A stretch of DNA of 13,667 nucleotides from PALSA-555 sp035468285 (GCA_035468285.1 DATISY010000124.1:1-13667); one strand, 5' to 3'. Positions 1 through 7,116 are shown, numbered from the stretch's first letter. Notes: a model not told the origin generated them from the sequence alone. Translations and numbers: made by a program.

Positions 1-55
1 GGCCCTGGCTCTCCTTGCAGGTTCGACGATTCAAGACATTGGACGACGCCACCAA

Positions 56-250
56 ATGTCGCATCGGCATCACCGGCATCCCCAGGGGACCAACTGGGTT
101 CTGCTCGCCATGCTCAGCCTGACCGCAGCAGCAGTCGGCGCGGTGTGGCCAGTGGCGGCCACCCTCGGAGTCTCGGCTTTCGCGCTGGTCGCGGTGATAC
201 TCGGCGTCGTGCCCTCAAGACCTCATCAGTTGAGCCGCCCTGGCCGTTGA
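56..250 (+). CDS. Small two-helix membrane protein, hypothetical
   Basis: This encodes a possible 64-aa protein. A short His/Arg-rich N-terminus (MSHRHHRHPQG) is followed by two hydrophobic stretches at about residues 13-31 and 35-52 and a basic Arg-rich tail. That pattern suggests a small integral inner-membrane protein with two helices in a hairpin and both ends in the cytoplasm. I do not recognise a family. The ATG at 56 has no convincing Shine-Dalgarno; GGACG at 41-45 is weak. It stands alone: the next 500 bases contain no credible gene. The hydrophobic pattern and high-GC codon use argue for a real gene, while the short length and poor initiation signal argue against it. It could also be the surviving part of a decayed gene. 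Confidence 0.42.
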   Translation: MSHRHHRHPQGTNWVLLAMLSLTAAAVGAVWPVAATLGVSAFALVAVILGVVPSRPHQLSRPGR

Positions 251-757
251 CACTTCATCGCGTCCGAAGGGATGGATCGTGAATGTGGTCGGAACGTGGT
301 TCTGGAGTGGAGCAAACCGCGTAACTCGGAGTTGGTCCGGCAGTCACGAGAGGAGGCGTTCCGTTCCGCTCCTTTCTCCTGTCGTGTCGCGCTCTGTCGG
401 GGCGTACATCATCGCGAGCCGGAGGACGTTGGTGGGCTCGCCGTTCGTGGCGGTCGAGAACGGCGCGCCAAGCTGATCAACGGTCAGGCAACTCTTGGTA
501 CTTCATGTCGGTTGGATGAGCGGTTGTTGGTGGCATTGCGATGGTCGTCGTTGGCACACCGGTGAGAGCCATCCCCGATAGCGACGTGTGGGCGCCGCGA
601 CCATCACCGTGACCAACGTGCCGCCTCCGGTGGTCGTGGCACCGAGGTTCACCTGCGTCAGCAAGCCCGCTAGTCGCCGGTCTCGTCCTCGGCGCACTTG
701 GTCGCGTCGGCGAGCAGACCCGGTTCGCGGGAACCGCAGACTCAGGTGCGCTGCGTT
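251..757. other. Non-coding or decayed stretch, no supportable gene
   Basis: About 500 bases between the small membrane protein and the SHOCT gene hold no frame that looks genuine. The open frames here are short, have no ribosome binding site, are rich in Arg, Ser and His in the manner of out-of-frame high-GC DNA, and resemble no family I know. Local GC is visibly lower than in the rest of the window. I see no tRNA, terminator with a T-run, or long repeat. A degraded gene is possible, for example around 590-690 where both strands read valine/threonine-rich peptides, but this cannot be shown. Confidence 0.5.
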
Positions 758-1018
758 TCAGCGAAGTTTGCTGAGCCGGTCGTGGTACTCGTCGGCGTCG
801 ATTTCGCCCCGGGCGAAACGTTCGCTCAGAATCTCCTTCGCCGAAGAGGAAGGACCGCCGGCCGTGCCATGCGAGGATCGAACGATCAGCCAGACGACAA
901 GAGCCACGAGCCCCAACATGACGGCCATGATCAGGACACCCCAGATCCACCGGCCTCCACCGCCGCCGTCCATCATGCGGTCATGGAAGTCGGCGAGCAC
1001 GTTCGTGAAGGGGGTCAT
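758..1018 (-). CDS. SHOCT-domain single-pass membrane protein
   Basis: This is an 86-aa protein. A short N-terminal segment and a five-glycine run precede one transmembrane helix at about residues 24-46. A Ser/Gly linker follows, and residues 59-86 match the SHOCT (short C-terminal) domain: an AKEIL..RFARGEID.DEY..RL pattern of two short amphipathic helices. SHOCT domains occur at the C-termini of many small bacterial membrane proteins and are thought to mediate oligomerisation or protein contacts; the role of this one is unknown. The ATG is supported by GAGGA 7 nt upstream. An 11-bp-spaced direct repeat and a -10-like TAAGAT lie just upstream, so it is probably transcribed alone. In other actinobacteria such proteins often sit near two-component systems; none is in this window. 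Confidence 0.85.
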   Translation of the reverse strand: MTPFTNVLADFHDRMMDGGGGGRWIWGVLIMAVMLGLVALVVWLIVRSSHGTAGGPSSSAKEILSERFARGEIDADEYHDRLSKLR

Positions 1019-1042
1019 CGTCTCGTCCTCAGGGTTTGCGGG

Positions 1043-1060
1043 TCTTAGGTCAATCTTAGG
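1043..1060 (-). promoter_or_regulatory. Direct repeat TCTTAGG x2, 11-bp period, over the SHOCT promoter
   Basis: TCTTAGG occurs at 1043-1049 and again at 1054-1060, exactly 11 bp apart (CCTAAGA twice on the minus strand). The distal copy contains TAAGAT (1058 to 1053), a fair actinobacterial -10 box, which would put the transcript start near 1046 and leave a leader of about 28 nt carrying the GAGGA site. Tandem half-sites one helical turn apart are the usual target of OmpR/PhoB-family response regulators. Binding by such a regulator is inference. Confidence 0.5.
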
Positions 1061-1414
1061 GCTCGCATCGTCGCCGACGGGCAGACGACACGTCGGCTGA
1101 GGACACCCACGAGCCGCTCACGGTGCGAGTACCCCGACGCCCAAGATCCGCGCCGACAGGCAGCGGTGACGTTTCAATCAATAACTCGCGCTGGTTCGGA
1201 GGGTGAGAACGAGTGCAGACACTGGGAGCCCGCGGATTAGTGCAGCGGTGGAACGCCAATACGGTTCAAGCAGCTCCGGTCGAGCGGAGCAGTTAGACCA
1301 CGAAACGTCGATCGGTCGGCTATCAGCCGATCACTCGCGACCTCCCGGTCGCGGTGCCGCGGCTCCGGGCCTGGCCTCCGACCCGGTAGCACCGAGGTGA
1401 GCGACCGGTACGGG
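1061..1414. other. Intergenic region between SHOCT and STAS genes
   Basis: These 354 bases contain no credible coding frame. Visible structure consists of a perfect 6-bp hairpin GCTCCG/CGGAGC at 1273-1290 and two adjacent stronger hairpins at 1314-1353, listed separately. A tRNA D-arm-like string lies near 1238-1255 but has no matching anticodon, T-arm or acceptor partner. Nothing else is recognised. Confidence 0.5.
1314..1353 (-). terminator. Two tandem hairpins downstream of the STAS gene
   Basis: The first hairpin has arms GGTCGGCT (1314-1321) and AGCCGATC (1325-1332), giving 8 pairs including one G-T and a 3-nt loop. The second has arms CGCGACC (1336-1342) and GGTCGCG (1347-1353), giving 7 perfect pairs with loop TCCC. 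They start about 60 nt past the STAS stop on the minus strand and may end its transcript. There is only a TTT after them and no long U-run, so any intrinsic termination would be of the U-poor actinobacterial kind. A structured RNA or protein binding site is the alternative. Confidence 0.4.
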
Positions 1415-1846
1415 TCAAGTTGCGGTCGCGTCGATCGACGGGGCCGCCTCGATCAAGTCGTCCAGCTCCACGATCGAGAACATCTTCCGAACCAGCGGTG
1501 CGGCTGATCGGATGCTGAGGTCGCCCTGTTGCTCCCGCAGGAGCTGCCGGGCCCTCACGATGACCCCGATGCCGTGGGCGTCCATGAACCGCAGGTCGGC
1601 GAGGTCGAGCACGACGGGATGACGCCCCGACGCGGTGGCGTGCGCTAAGGCCTCTTGGAGGAGGGGGGCCGTCGCCAGGTCGACGTCACCGTGAACGGCG
1701 AGCAGCAACTCGCCGGCTCCGTCCCGGGCATCGATCCCAAACACGTCTGCCGGCGGTGACCGGCCCCCCGGGGTCGCGGTCGGGCCCGATTCGGCGTTCC
1801 GGCTCGTTCCGACGCGATCATCGCCGGCCAGCGGTCGCTCGATCAT
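1415..1846 (-). CDS. STAS-domain protein, anti-anti-sigma factor-like
   Basis: This is a 143-aa protein. Residues 1-40 are Pro/Gly/Ser-rich and probably disordered; residues 45-135 form a STAS domain of the SpoIIAA/RsbV type (GDVDLATAP near 53-61, VVLDLADLRFMDAHGIGV near 78-95). Classical members bind an anti-sigma kinase in partner-switching modules and release a stress or developmental sigma factor. They are switched off by phosphorylation of a serine in a D-S-S/T-G motif. Here the motif reads D89-A90-H91-G92, so no Ser or Thr is present at that site. No anti-sigma kinase or sigma gene lies in the window, so the partner is unknown. The ATG is supported by GAGG 7 nt upstream. The gene diverges from the L,D-transpeptidase gene across about 210 bp. 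Confidence 0.88.
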   Translation of the reverse strand: MIERPLAGDDRVGTSRNAESGPTATPGGRSPPADVFGIDARDGAGELLLAVHGDVDLATAPLLQEALAHATASGRHPVVLDLADLRFMDAHGIGVIVRARQLLREQQGDLSIRSAAPLVRKMFSIVELDDLIEAAPSIDATAT

Positions 1847-1894
1847 CTGGGTGCCTCAGCCTGAGAGGCCGGGCGCGCCACCGGGGTCCGGAGC

Positions 1895-1918
1895 GACTCG
1901 CTCAGCGAGGACCGTTCC
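1895..1918 (-). promoter_or_regulatory. Possible ECF-sigma-type promoter for the STAS gene
   Basis: On the minus strand GGAAC (1918 to 1914) is followed after 16 nt by GTC (1897 to 1895). GGAAC with a GTC/CGTC -10 at this spacing is the general pattern of ECF sigma-factor promoters. It would start a transcript near 1888 and leave a leader of roughly 40 nt before the STAS ATG. The elements are short and the GGAAC is part of a palindrome, so this is tentative. Confidence 0.3.
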
Positions 1919-1932
1919 CGATACCGGAACGG
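1912..1932. promoter_or_regulatory. 21-bp perfect inverted repeat, putative operator
   Basis: CCGTTCC (1912-1918) and GGAACGG (1926-1932) are perfect inverted repeats around the 7-nt spacer CGATACC. The palindrome lies between the divergent STAS and L,D-transpeptidase genes, a natural place for a dimeric regulator acting on one or both. A second short palindrome, CTCGC-tca-GCGAG, is next to it at 1897-1909. No regulator gene is in the window. Confidence 0.45.
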
Positions 1933-2056
1933 CACCTGACGTTACCCGGCCTCAGGGAGCCGCATCACCCCCGGACCTGGGCGGCTGATCCGGCGGGGCT
2001 CCGGGACCTCAGGGTTGGCGCTAAGGGGGCGGCGGGAGTGTGTCGAAGCCCTTCGT

Positions 2057-2854
2057 ATGGCTGGACGGCGAGTTCGACGGTGGTGGCTCGCCGCCGCGTT
2101 GCCGTGGGTCGGGATCCTCGCCGTCGCCGGGACGTGGATGGTCGGGGTGGGCGGGGCGGCTCCTGCCGAACGCACCCCCCAGCGGGCCGTGCGCGTCGCG
2201 CGCCTGGCGTCGCCGATGGTGCAATCACTGGCGCGGCCCACCGCGACGATCCCGGTCCTGTGGGTCCTGACGCCCGCGGGCCCGAACGGTCTCACGATCT
2301 ACAGCGCCCCCGACGGCGCACCGAGCGCGGCGCTCCCCGCCCAGGACGAGCTCGGGTCGCCTCTCGTCCTGCTCGCCACCGCCCGCCACGGTGACTGGTT
2401 CCAAGCACTCCTGCCGAGCCGGCCGAACGGCGCAACCGGCTGGATCCGAGCGACCGACGTCGTCGCGTCCGCGCCGACGTACCGGGTCGAGGTGTCACGC
2501 GCCGCGCACCAGCTCAAGGTCATCCGGCTCACGGACGGCGCGGTGGTCCTCACCAGCGTGGTCGGGGTCGGCTCCGCGTCGACACCGACACCCGCGGGGG
2601 AGTTCTTCATCCGGGACCTGTTCCCGACCGGCACCATGAACCATCCGTACGGTCCGTTCGCGTTCGGGTTGTCCGGTCACTCTGACGTGCTCATGCACTT
2701 CGGGACGGGTGACGGGCGCATCGCGATCCACGGCACGAACCAGCCGGGCAGCATCGGTGCCGACCAGTCGAACGGGTGCGTGCACGTCCCCAACGACTTC
2801 GACCTCACCCTCATCCCGCTGTTGTCACTCGGGACACCGGTCGTCATCTCCTGA
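2057..2854 (+). CDS. L,D-transpeptidase (YkuD domain), secreted or membrane-anchored
   Basis: This 265-aa enzyme is expected to form or edit 3-3 cross-links in peptidoglycan, or attach proteins to it, outside the cytoplasmic membrane. An Arg-rich N-terminus (MAGRRVRRWW) and a hydrophobic segment at about residues 9-31 form a signal anchor or signal peptide. Residues about 75-140 resemble an SH3-like wall-binding domain (GLTIYSAPDG, GDWFQALLP, GATGWI). Residues 142-265 are the YkuD catalytic domain, with IHGTNQPG at His225 and SNGCVHV at catalytic Cys241. The 16-residue His-Cys spacing fits the family, and the Asn in SNGC is a common actinobacterial variant. The ATG at 2057 puts the basic residues right at the start; an in-frame TTG at 2015 would add 14 residues and is the alternative. 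The gene converges on the LLM oxidoreductase gene with 13 nt between stops. Confidence 0.92.
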   Translation: MAGRRVRRWWLAAALPWVGILAVAGTWMVGVGGAAPAERTPQRAVRVARLASPMVQSLARPTATIPVLWVLTPAGPNGLTIYSAPDGAPSAALPAQDELGSPLVLLATARHGDWFQALLPSRPNGATGWIRATDVVASAPTYRVEVSRAAHQLKVIRLTDGAVVLTSVVGVGSASTPTPAGEFFIRDLFPTGTMNHPYGPFAFGLSGHSDVLMHFGTGDGRIAIHGTNQPGSIGADQSNGCVHVPNDFDLTLIPLLSLGTPVVIS

Positions 2855-2867
2855 CGAACCCCGTGCG

Positions 2868-3848
2868 TCAGCGGGAGCGGAACTCGGGGATGACGGATTC
2901 GGCGAACAGCCGCAGGGTCGTGAGATCGGGGTAGTCGGAGCACCACGGAACGAACCCGCGACACCCGAGGTCGACGTAGGCGCGGATCTTCTCCGCGACC
3001 TGCTCCGGGGTGCCGATTAGGTTGCCGTCGGCCCAGGACTCGTAGGGTTCCCGCCACGCTGACCCGATCCGGCCGTCGTCGGCGAGGGCGCGGATCTCGG
3101 CCTCGGTGTCGCGCACGACGACCTCGGGGCTCCAGGTCAGCTCGATCTCGTCGGGATCCCGGCCGACGTCGTCGCAGTGCTGTCGGAGGACGTCGCGCTT
3201 GTGGGCCCACTCGGCGGGCTTCCCGCCGAAGTTGGCCCGGTCGGCGAGCCGGGCCACGACTCGCAGCGTCAGCTGCTCTCCCCCACCGCCGATCCAGATC
3301 GGCGGGTGCGGCGCCTGGATGGGCTTGGGGTCGCATTGCGCTCCCCGCACTTGGTAGTGGCGGCCCTCATAGGTGGCGTCGGGTTCGCGCCACATCAAGG
3401 TGACGATCTCGACGGCTTCGCGCAGCCGTTGGATGCGCTCCTTGGCGGCCAGGAACGCATAGCCGTACGCGTCGTACTCGTGCTGGTACCAGCCGGCGCC
3501 GACACCCCACTCGAGGCGACCGTCGGAGATCACGTCGATGTTGGCGGTGATCTTGGCGGTGAGAGCCGGTGACCGGTAGGAGGTGCAGGTCACCATCTGG
3601 CCGAGCCGGATGCGGCTGGTGGCCTCGGCCAGGGCGGCCATCGTGGTCCAGCACTCGAAGACGGACTCGTGGGCGGGGCGGGGGACGTTGTGGAAGTGGT
3701 CGTAGACCCAGATGGAGTCGTACCCGAGCTCCTCGGCGAGCAGGGCGGTGTCGCGGCAGACCCGCCACTGGTCGCGGGGATCGGGGATGCCGGCGAGCTC
3801 GGTCTTCCAGCCCTGGGGGGCGAACGCGCCGAAGTGGATGTCAGGCAT
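2868..3848 (-). CDS. LLM-class F420-dependent oxidoreductase
   Basis: This is a 326-aa member of the bacterial luciferase-like (LLM) superfamily, a cytoplasmic TIM-barrel enzyme. In actinobacteria this subgroup usually uses coenzyme F420 for hydride transfer; the substrate cannot be read from sequence. Family features are the N-terminal MPDIHFGAF strand, YDSIWVYDHF near residue 45, the RIRLGQMVTCTSYRSPA stretch, SDGRLEWGVGAGWYQHEY, and the C-terminal GTPEQVAEKIRAYVDLGCRGF. The length is normal for the family. The ATG at 3848 follows GGAGG by 5 nt and gives the expected N-terminus; the open frame runs on to about 4172, but the extra sequence lies antisense to the divergent peptidase gene. The two genes are 42 bp apart and probably share a promoter region. 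LLM subfamily names are often interchangeable, so FMN use is not excluded. Confidence 0.93.
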   Translation of the reverse strand: MPDIHFGAFAPQGWKTELAGIPDPRDQWRVCRDTALLAEELGYDSIWVYDHFHNVPRPAHESVFECWTTMAALAEATSRIRLGQMVTCTSYRSPALTAKITANIDVISDGRLEWGVGAGWYQHEYDAYGYAFLAAKERIQRLREAVEIVTLMWREPDATYEGRHYQVRGAQCDPKPIQAPHPPIWIGGGGEQLTLRVVARLADRANFGGKPAEWAHKRDVLRQHCDDVGRDPDEIELTWSPEVVVRDTEAEIRALADDGRIGSAWREPYESWADGNLIGTPEQVAEKIRAYVDLGCRGFVPWCSDYPDLTTLRLFAESVIPEFRSR

Positions 3849-3876
3849 CGGGACCTCCTGACCGGAACGTACCTCG

Positions 3877-3893
3877 TAGGCTCGCCAGCCGTG
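3877..3893 (+). promoter_or_regulatory. Leaderless-type -10 box (TAGGCT) 8 nt before the peptidase GTG
   Basis: TAGGCT at 3877-3882 fits the actinobacterial -10 consensus TANNNT and ends 8 nt before the GTG at 3891. There is no Shine-Dalgarno in that interval, so the transcript probably starts at or next to the start codon. The arrangement supports GTG 3891 as the real start. No good -35 element is visible. Confidence 0.5.
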
Positions 3894-5459
3894 GCAGCCG
3901 CCGAGACCGTCGTCCGCGAGCTCACCGACCGGCTCCGGCCAGTGGAGATCGCGCTGGGTCGCGCCTGGTGGGAGGCGAGCACCCGCGCGTCGGTGGAGGC
4001 GAACCAGCGCAAGATCGACCGGGAGCTGGCCCGCCGCCGCATCCTCGCCGACCGGGCGGCGTTCGACGCGGTACGCGCCGCCCGCACCGAGCCGAGCGAG
4101 CCCATGGTGGCCCGCCAGCTCGAGGTGCTCCACGACGCGATGGTCCCGAACCAGATCAGCGACGACCGGCAACGCCAGATCGTCGAGCTCGAGACCGAGG
4201 TCGAGGCGACGTTCACGTCGTTCCGGGGCGAGCTCGACGGGACGCGCGTCGCGGACAACACCATCCTCGACGTGTTGCGGACCAGCGACGACAGCGGTCT
4301 GCGTCGCCGGGCATGGGAGGCCTCGAAGCAGGTCGGGCAGGCGGCCGCGGGTGGGGTGCGGGAGCTCGCCCGCCTACGGAACGCCGCCGCCCGGGAGCTC
4401 GGCTACCGGGACCACTTCGCGTTGGCGTTGGCCGTCGGGGAGATGGACGAGGCGCGGCTGCTCGCAACGCTCGACGAGGTCGACCGCCACACCCGCGGAC
4501 CCTTCGGGACGTGGAAGGCGACGCTCGACGACGAGCGGGCAGCGCGCTTCGGTGTCCCCGCCGCGGAGCTGGCGCCGTGGCACGTCGACGACCCGTTCTT
4601 CCAAGACCCCCCCGCCGGAGCCGTCGACCTGGATGCGCTGTTCGCGGACGCCGATCTCGAGGCGCTCACCGTCCGGACCTATGACGGGCTCGGACTCGAG
4701 GTCCGTCCCGTGCTGGACCGCAGCGACCTCTACGCCCGGGACGGGAAGAGCCAGCACGCGTTCTGCATCGATATCGACCGCCAGGGAGATGTGCGGGTGC
4801 TGGGCAACGTCGAGCCGAGCGAACGGTGGATGGACACGATGCTGCACGAGTTCGGGCACGCCGTCTACGACGAGGGCATCGACCGCCAACTGCCGTGGCT
4901 CGTGCGCGGGCCGGCGCACCCGCTCACGACCGAGGGGGTGGCGATGCTGTTCGGGCGTCTGGCCCGGTCTCCCGACTGGCTCGGCGCGGTCGCCGGTGTC
5001 CCCGCGGGGCAGGTCGACGAGCTGCGCGCCAACTTGGCCGCGGCCCGGCGTGCGTCGCTGCTCGTCTTCGCGCGCTGGGTGCTGGTCGTGACCCACTTCG
5101 AGCGGCGCCTCTACGCCGACCCCGACGGGGATCTCGATACCGTGTGGTGGGACCTGGTGGAGCAGTACCAGCAGGTCCGGCGCCCCGAGGGGCGGCGGCA
5201 GCCTGACTGGGCGGCGAAGATCCATCTCGCCGTCGTACCCGTCTACTACCAGAACTACCTGTACGGGGAGCTGTTCGCCTCCCAGCTCGAGACCGCGCTC
5301 ACCGAGCGGGCCGGGGGCCTCGTCGACCGGCATGACGCGGGCCAGTTCCTCGCCGAGGAGGTGTTCCGGCCGGGGGCAGCGCAGCGTTGGGATCACCTCG
5401 TCGAGCGCGCCACGGGCGAGCAGCTCAGCGCGGCGCACCTCGCCCGCCACCTGGCCTGA
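3891..5459 (+). CDS. Zinc metallopeptidase of the M3/M2-like (HExxH gluzincin) group
   Basis: This is a 522-aa, largely helical protein without signal peptide or membrane helix, so probably a cytoplasmic oligopeptidase. The zinc site is HEFGH at 319-323, with His319 and His323 as ligands and Glu320 as the catalytic base. Glu348 in TTEGVAM, 25 residues after the second His, is the likely third ligand; this spacing fits the M3 oligopeptidase and M2 (ACE-like) families. The C-terminal part carries YYQNYLYGELFASQLE, a Tyr-rich stretch like the substrate-binding segment near the end of these enzymes. It is somewhat shorter than many M3 peptidases but looks complete. The GTG start is chosen because TAGGCT lies 8 nt upstream and the reading frame before it overlaps the divergent gene. 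Likely substrates are short peptides; assignment to M3 rather than M2 is uncertain. Confidence 0.88.
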   Translation: MAAAETVVRELTDRLRPVEIALGRAWWEASTRASVEANQRKIDRELARRRILADRAAFDAVRAARTEPSEPMVARQLEVLHDAMVPNQISDDRQRQIVELETEVEATFTSFRGELDGTRVADNTILDVLRTSDDSGLRRRAWEASKQVGQAAAGGVRELARLRNAAARELGYRDHFALALAVGEMDEARLLATLDEVDRHTRGPFGTWKATLDDERAARFGVPAAELAPWHVDDPFFQDPPAGAVDLDALFADADLEALTVRTYDGLGLEVRPVLDRSDLYARDGKSQHAFCIDIDRQGDVRVLGNVEPSERWMDTMLHEFGHAVYDEGIDRQLPWLVRGPAHPLTTEGVAMLFGRLARSPDWLGAVAGVPAGQVDELRANLAAARRASLLVFARWVLVVTHFERRLYADPDGDLDTVWWDLVEQYQQVRRPEGRRQPDWAAKIHLAVVPVYYQNYLYGELFASQLETALTERAGGLVDRHDAGQFLAEEVFRPGAAQRWDHLVERATGEQLSAAHLARHLA

Positions 5460-5481
5460 CCCGGATCGTCCGCGACGCTCC

Positions 5482-5498
5482 TACGATCAATGGTGATG
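5482..5498 (+). promoter_or_regulatory. Leaderless-type -10 box (TACGAT) before the acyl-CoA ligase
   Basis: TACGAT at 5482-5487 matches TANNNT and ends 8 nt before the ATG at 5496. No Shine-Dalgarno is present. The gap after the peptidase stop is only 36 nt, so the ligase has its own probable promoter rather than depending on read-through. The same box-to-start spacing occurs before the peptidase and nuclease genes. Confidence 0.5.
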
Positions 5499-7094
5499 GA
5501 CTACAACCTCGCTGATCTCTGGGAGACGGTCGTCGACGCGGTCCCCGACCGGGAGGCGCTCGTCTGTGGGGAGCGGCGCCTCGCCTACGCCGCGGCTGAC
5601 GAGCGGATCAACCGGCTGGCGCACGCCCTCGCCGACCGGGGCGTCCGCGCCGGCGATCACATCGGCCTGTATCTCTACAACGGCACCGAGTACCTCGAGG
5701 GGATGCTCGCCGCGTTCAAGATCCGGGCCGTCCCCGTGAACGTGAACTACCGGTACGTCGAAGCCGAGCTGCGGTACCTCCTCGACGACAGCGACGCCAT
5801 CGCGGTGATCTTCCACCGCGAGTTCGCGCCCAAGCTGACCGCCATCCGGGGCGATCTCCCCGACCTGGGGGTGTTCCTCAGCGTCGAGGACGGCTCCGCC
5901 GCCGACGTCGCGCCGCTCGGCGCGGTCGAGTACGAGGCCGCGCTCGTCGACGCCAGCCCGGACCGGGACTTCCCACCCCGGTCGGCCGACGACCTGTACA
6001 TCCTCTACACCGGGGGCACGACCGGGATGCCGAAGGGTGTCATGTGGCGTCACGAGGACATCTTCTTCGGCGCCTTCGGCGGTGGCGGGCCCGGCAACCC
6101 GATCGGCGCGCCGGAAGAGATCGCCGAGCGGGCCCGGCAAGGCGCGCTGCGGTCCCTGCCGGCCTGCCCCTTCATGCACGGCACCGCGCACTGGATGGCG
6201 TTCCTCACCCTCTACACGGGGGGCACGGTCGTCATCTCCCCCGACCGCCACCTCGACCCTGTCCGGGTGTGGGAGCTCGTCGCCGCGGAGCACGTCAACT
6301 TCCTCGTCATCGTCGGCGACGCCATGGGCCGCCCCCTCGTCGAGGCCCTCGACCGGCTCCCACCCGACGTCGACGTCTCCGGTCTGGGGATCCTGCTCTC
6401 GGGGGGCGCGATCCTCTCCCCGTCGGTGAAGCAGGAGCTGACCAAGCGGCTGCCCGGCACGATCATCCTCGACGGGTTCGGGTCTTCCGAAGCGGGCGGG
6501 CAGGGCCAGATGGTCGTCCAAGCCGGCGGTGAGCCATCGTCGGTCCCCCGGTTCGCGGTCGACGACGAGACCACGGTCCTCACCGACGATCTGCAGCCCG
6601 CCGGGGTCGGCGTCGTCGGCAAGCTCGCCCGCCGGGGCCACATCCCGCTCGGCTACTACCACGACCCGGTCAAGTCGGCCGCGACGTTCCCCGTCATCGA
6701 CGGGGTCCGCTGGTCCGTCCCGGGCGACGACGCCCGCCGAGAACCGGACGGCACCATCTCGGTGCTCGGTCGCGGGTCGGTGTCGATCAACTCGGGGGGC
6801 GAGAAGGTCTACCCCGAAGAGGTCGAAGGCGCCCTCAAGGCCCATCCGGACGTGTTCGACGCCGTCGTCGTCGGTCTCCCCGACGACCGGTGGGGGGAGC
6901 GTGTCGTCGCCGTCGTCGAACCCCGCGACCACCGCACCGTCACCCTCGACGAGCTCGTCGACGAGGCCCGCCAGCACATCGCCGGATACAAGGTGCCTCG
7001 TCAGCTCGTGCTCGTCGACCACGTCGAGCGGTCCCCGTCCGGGAAGCCCGACTACCGGTGGGCACAGCGCGTCGCGACCGGCGCGACGACGTAA
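5496..7094 (+). CDS. Acyl-CoA synthetase (AMP-forming), FadD19-like
   Basis: This is a 532-aa ANL-superfamily ligase that activates a carboxylic acid with ATP to an acyl-adenylate and then to the CoA thioester. Motifs are all intact: the phosphate-binding loop YTGGTTGMPKG at 171-181, GFGSSEAG near 327-334, the GD of the ribose-binding motif at 410-411, the hinge/loop GRGSVSINSGGEKVYPEEVE near 426-445, and the catalytic lysine in PSGKPDYRW (Lys517). Segments such as KGVMWRHEDI, VNVNYRYVEAELRYL and RGSVSINSGGEKV closely recall mycobacterial FadD19, a steroid side-chain CoA ligase; this comparison is from memory. Cytoplasmic. ATG 5490 and GTG 5493 are alternative in-frame starts two and one codons upstream, but the TACGAT box overlaps poorly with them. 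The HAD gene follows after 22 nt and is probably co-transcribed. A medium- or long-chain fatty acid substrate is equally possible. Confidence 0.93.
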   Translation: MDYNLADLWETVVDAVPDREALVCGERRLAYAAADERINRLAHALADRGVRAGDHIGLYLYNGTEYLEGMLAAFKIRAVPVNVNYRYVEAELRYLLDDSDAIAVIFHREFAPKLTAIRGDLPDLGVFLSVEDGSAADVAPLGAVEYEAALVDASPDRDFPPRSADDLYILYTGGTTGMPKGVMWRHEDIFFGAFGGGGPGNPIGAPEEIAERARQGALRSLPACPFMHGTAHWMAFLTLYTGGTVVISPDRHLDPVRVWELVAAEHVNFLVIVGDAMGRPLVEALDRLPPDVDVSGLGILLSGGAILSPSVKQELTKRLPGTIILDGFGSSEAGGQGQMVVQAGGEPSSVPRFAVDDETTVLTDDLQPAGVGVVGKLARRGHIPLGYYHDPVKSAATFPVIDGVRWSVPGDDARREPDGTISVLGRGSVSINSGGEKVYPEEVEGALKAHPDVFDAVVVGLPDDRWGERVVAVVEPRDHRTVTLDELVDEARQHIAGYKVPRQLVLVDHVERSPSGKPDYRWAQRVATGATT

Positions 7095-7116
7095 ACCGAC
7101 CTGGAACCGACAAGCG

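Noticed and set aside
588..1100. 170-codon plus-strand frame over the SHOCT gene
   Set aside because: No ribosome site and an Arg/Ser/Pro-rich translation. It lies opposite the SHOCT gene, which has a clear membrane helix and domain.
1238..1300. tRNA-like string (TAGTGCAGCGGTGGAACGC) followed by GGTTCAAGC and a hairpin
   Set aside because: Only a D-arm-like stretch is present. The next bases do not form an anticodon stem, the GCTCCG/CGGAGC hairpin has the wrong loop for a T-arm, and no partner for an acceptor stem is found.
2768..2782. SNGC instead of SHGC in the L,D-transpeptidase active site
   Set aside because: At first this looked like a lost residue, but the position before the Gly-Cys pair varies in actinobacterial YkuD enzymes. 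The His225 and Cys241 catalytic pair is intact.
3849..4172. N-terminal extension of the LLM oxidoreductase
   Set aside because: It lies opposite the peptidase N-terminus. The GGAGG-supported ATG at 3848 gives the family's usual N-terminus.
4374..5450. 358-codon minus-strand open frame
   Set aside because: Antisense to the zinc peptidase with no recognisable motif; it shows the same GC-shadow composition.
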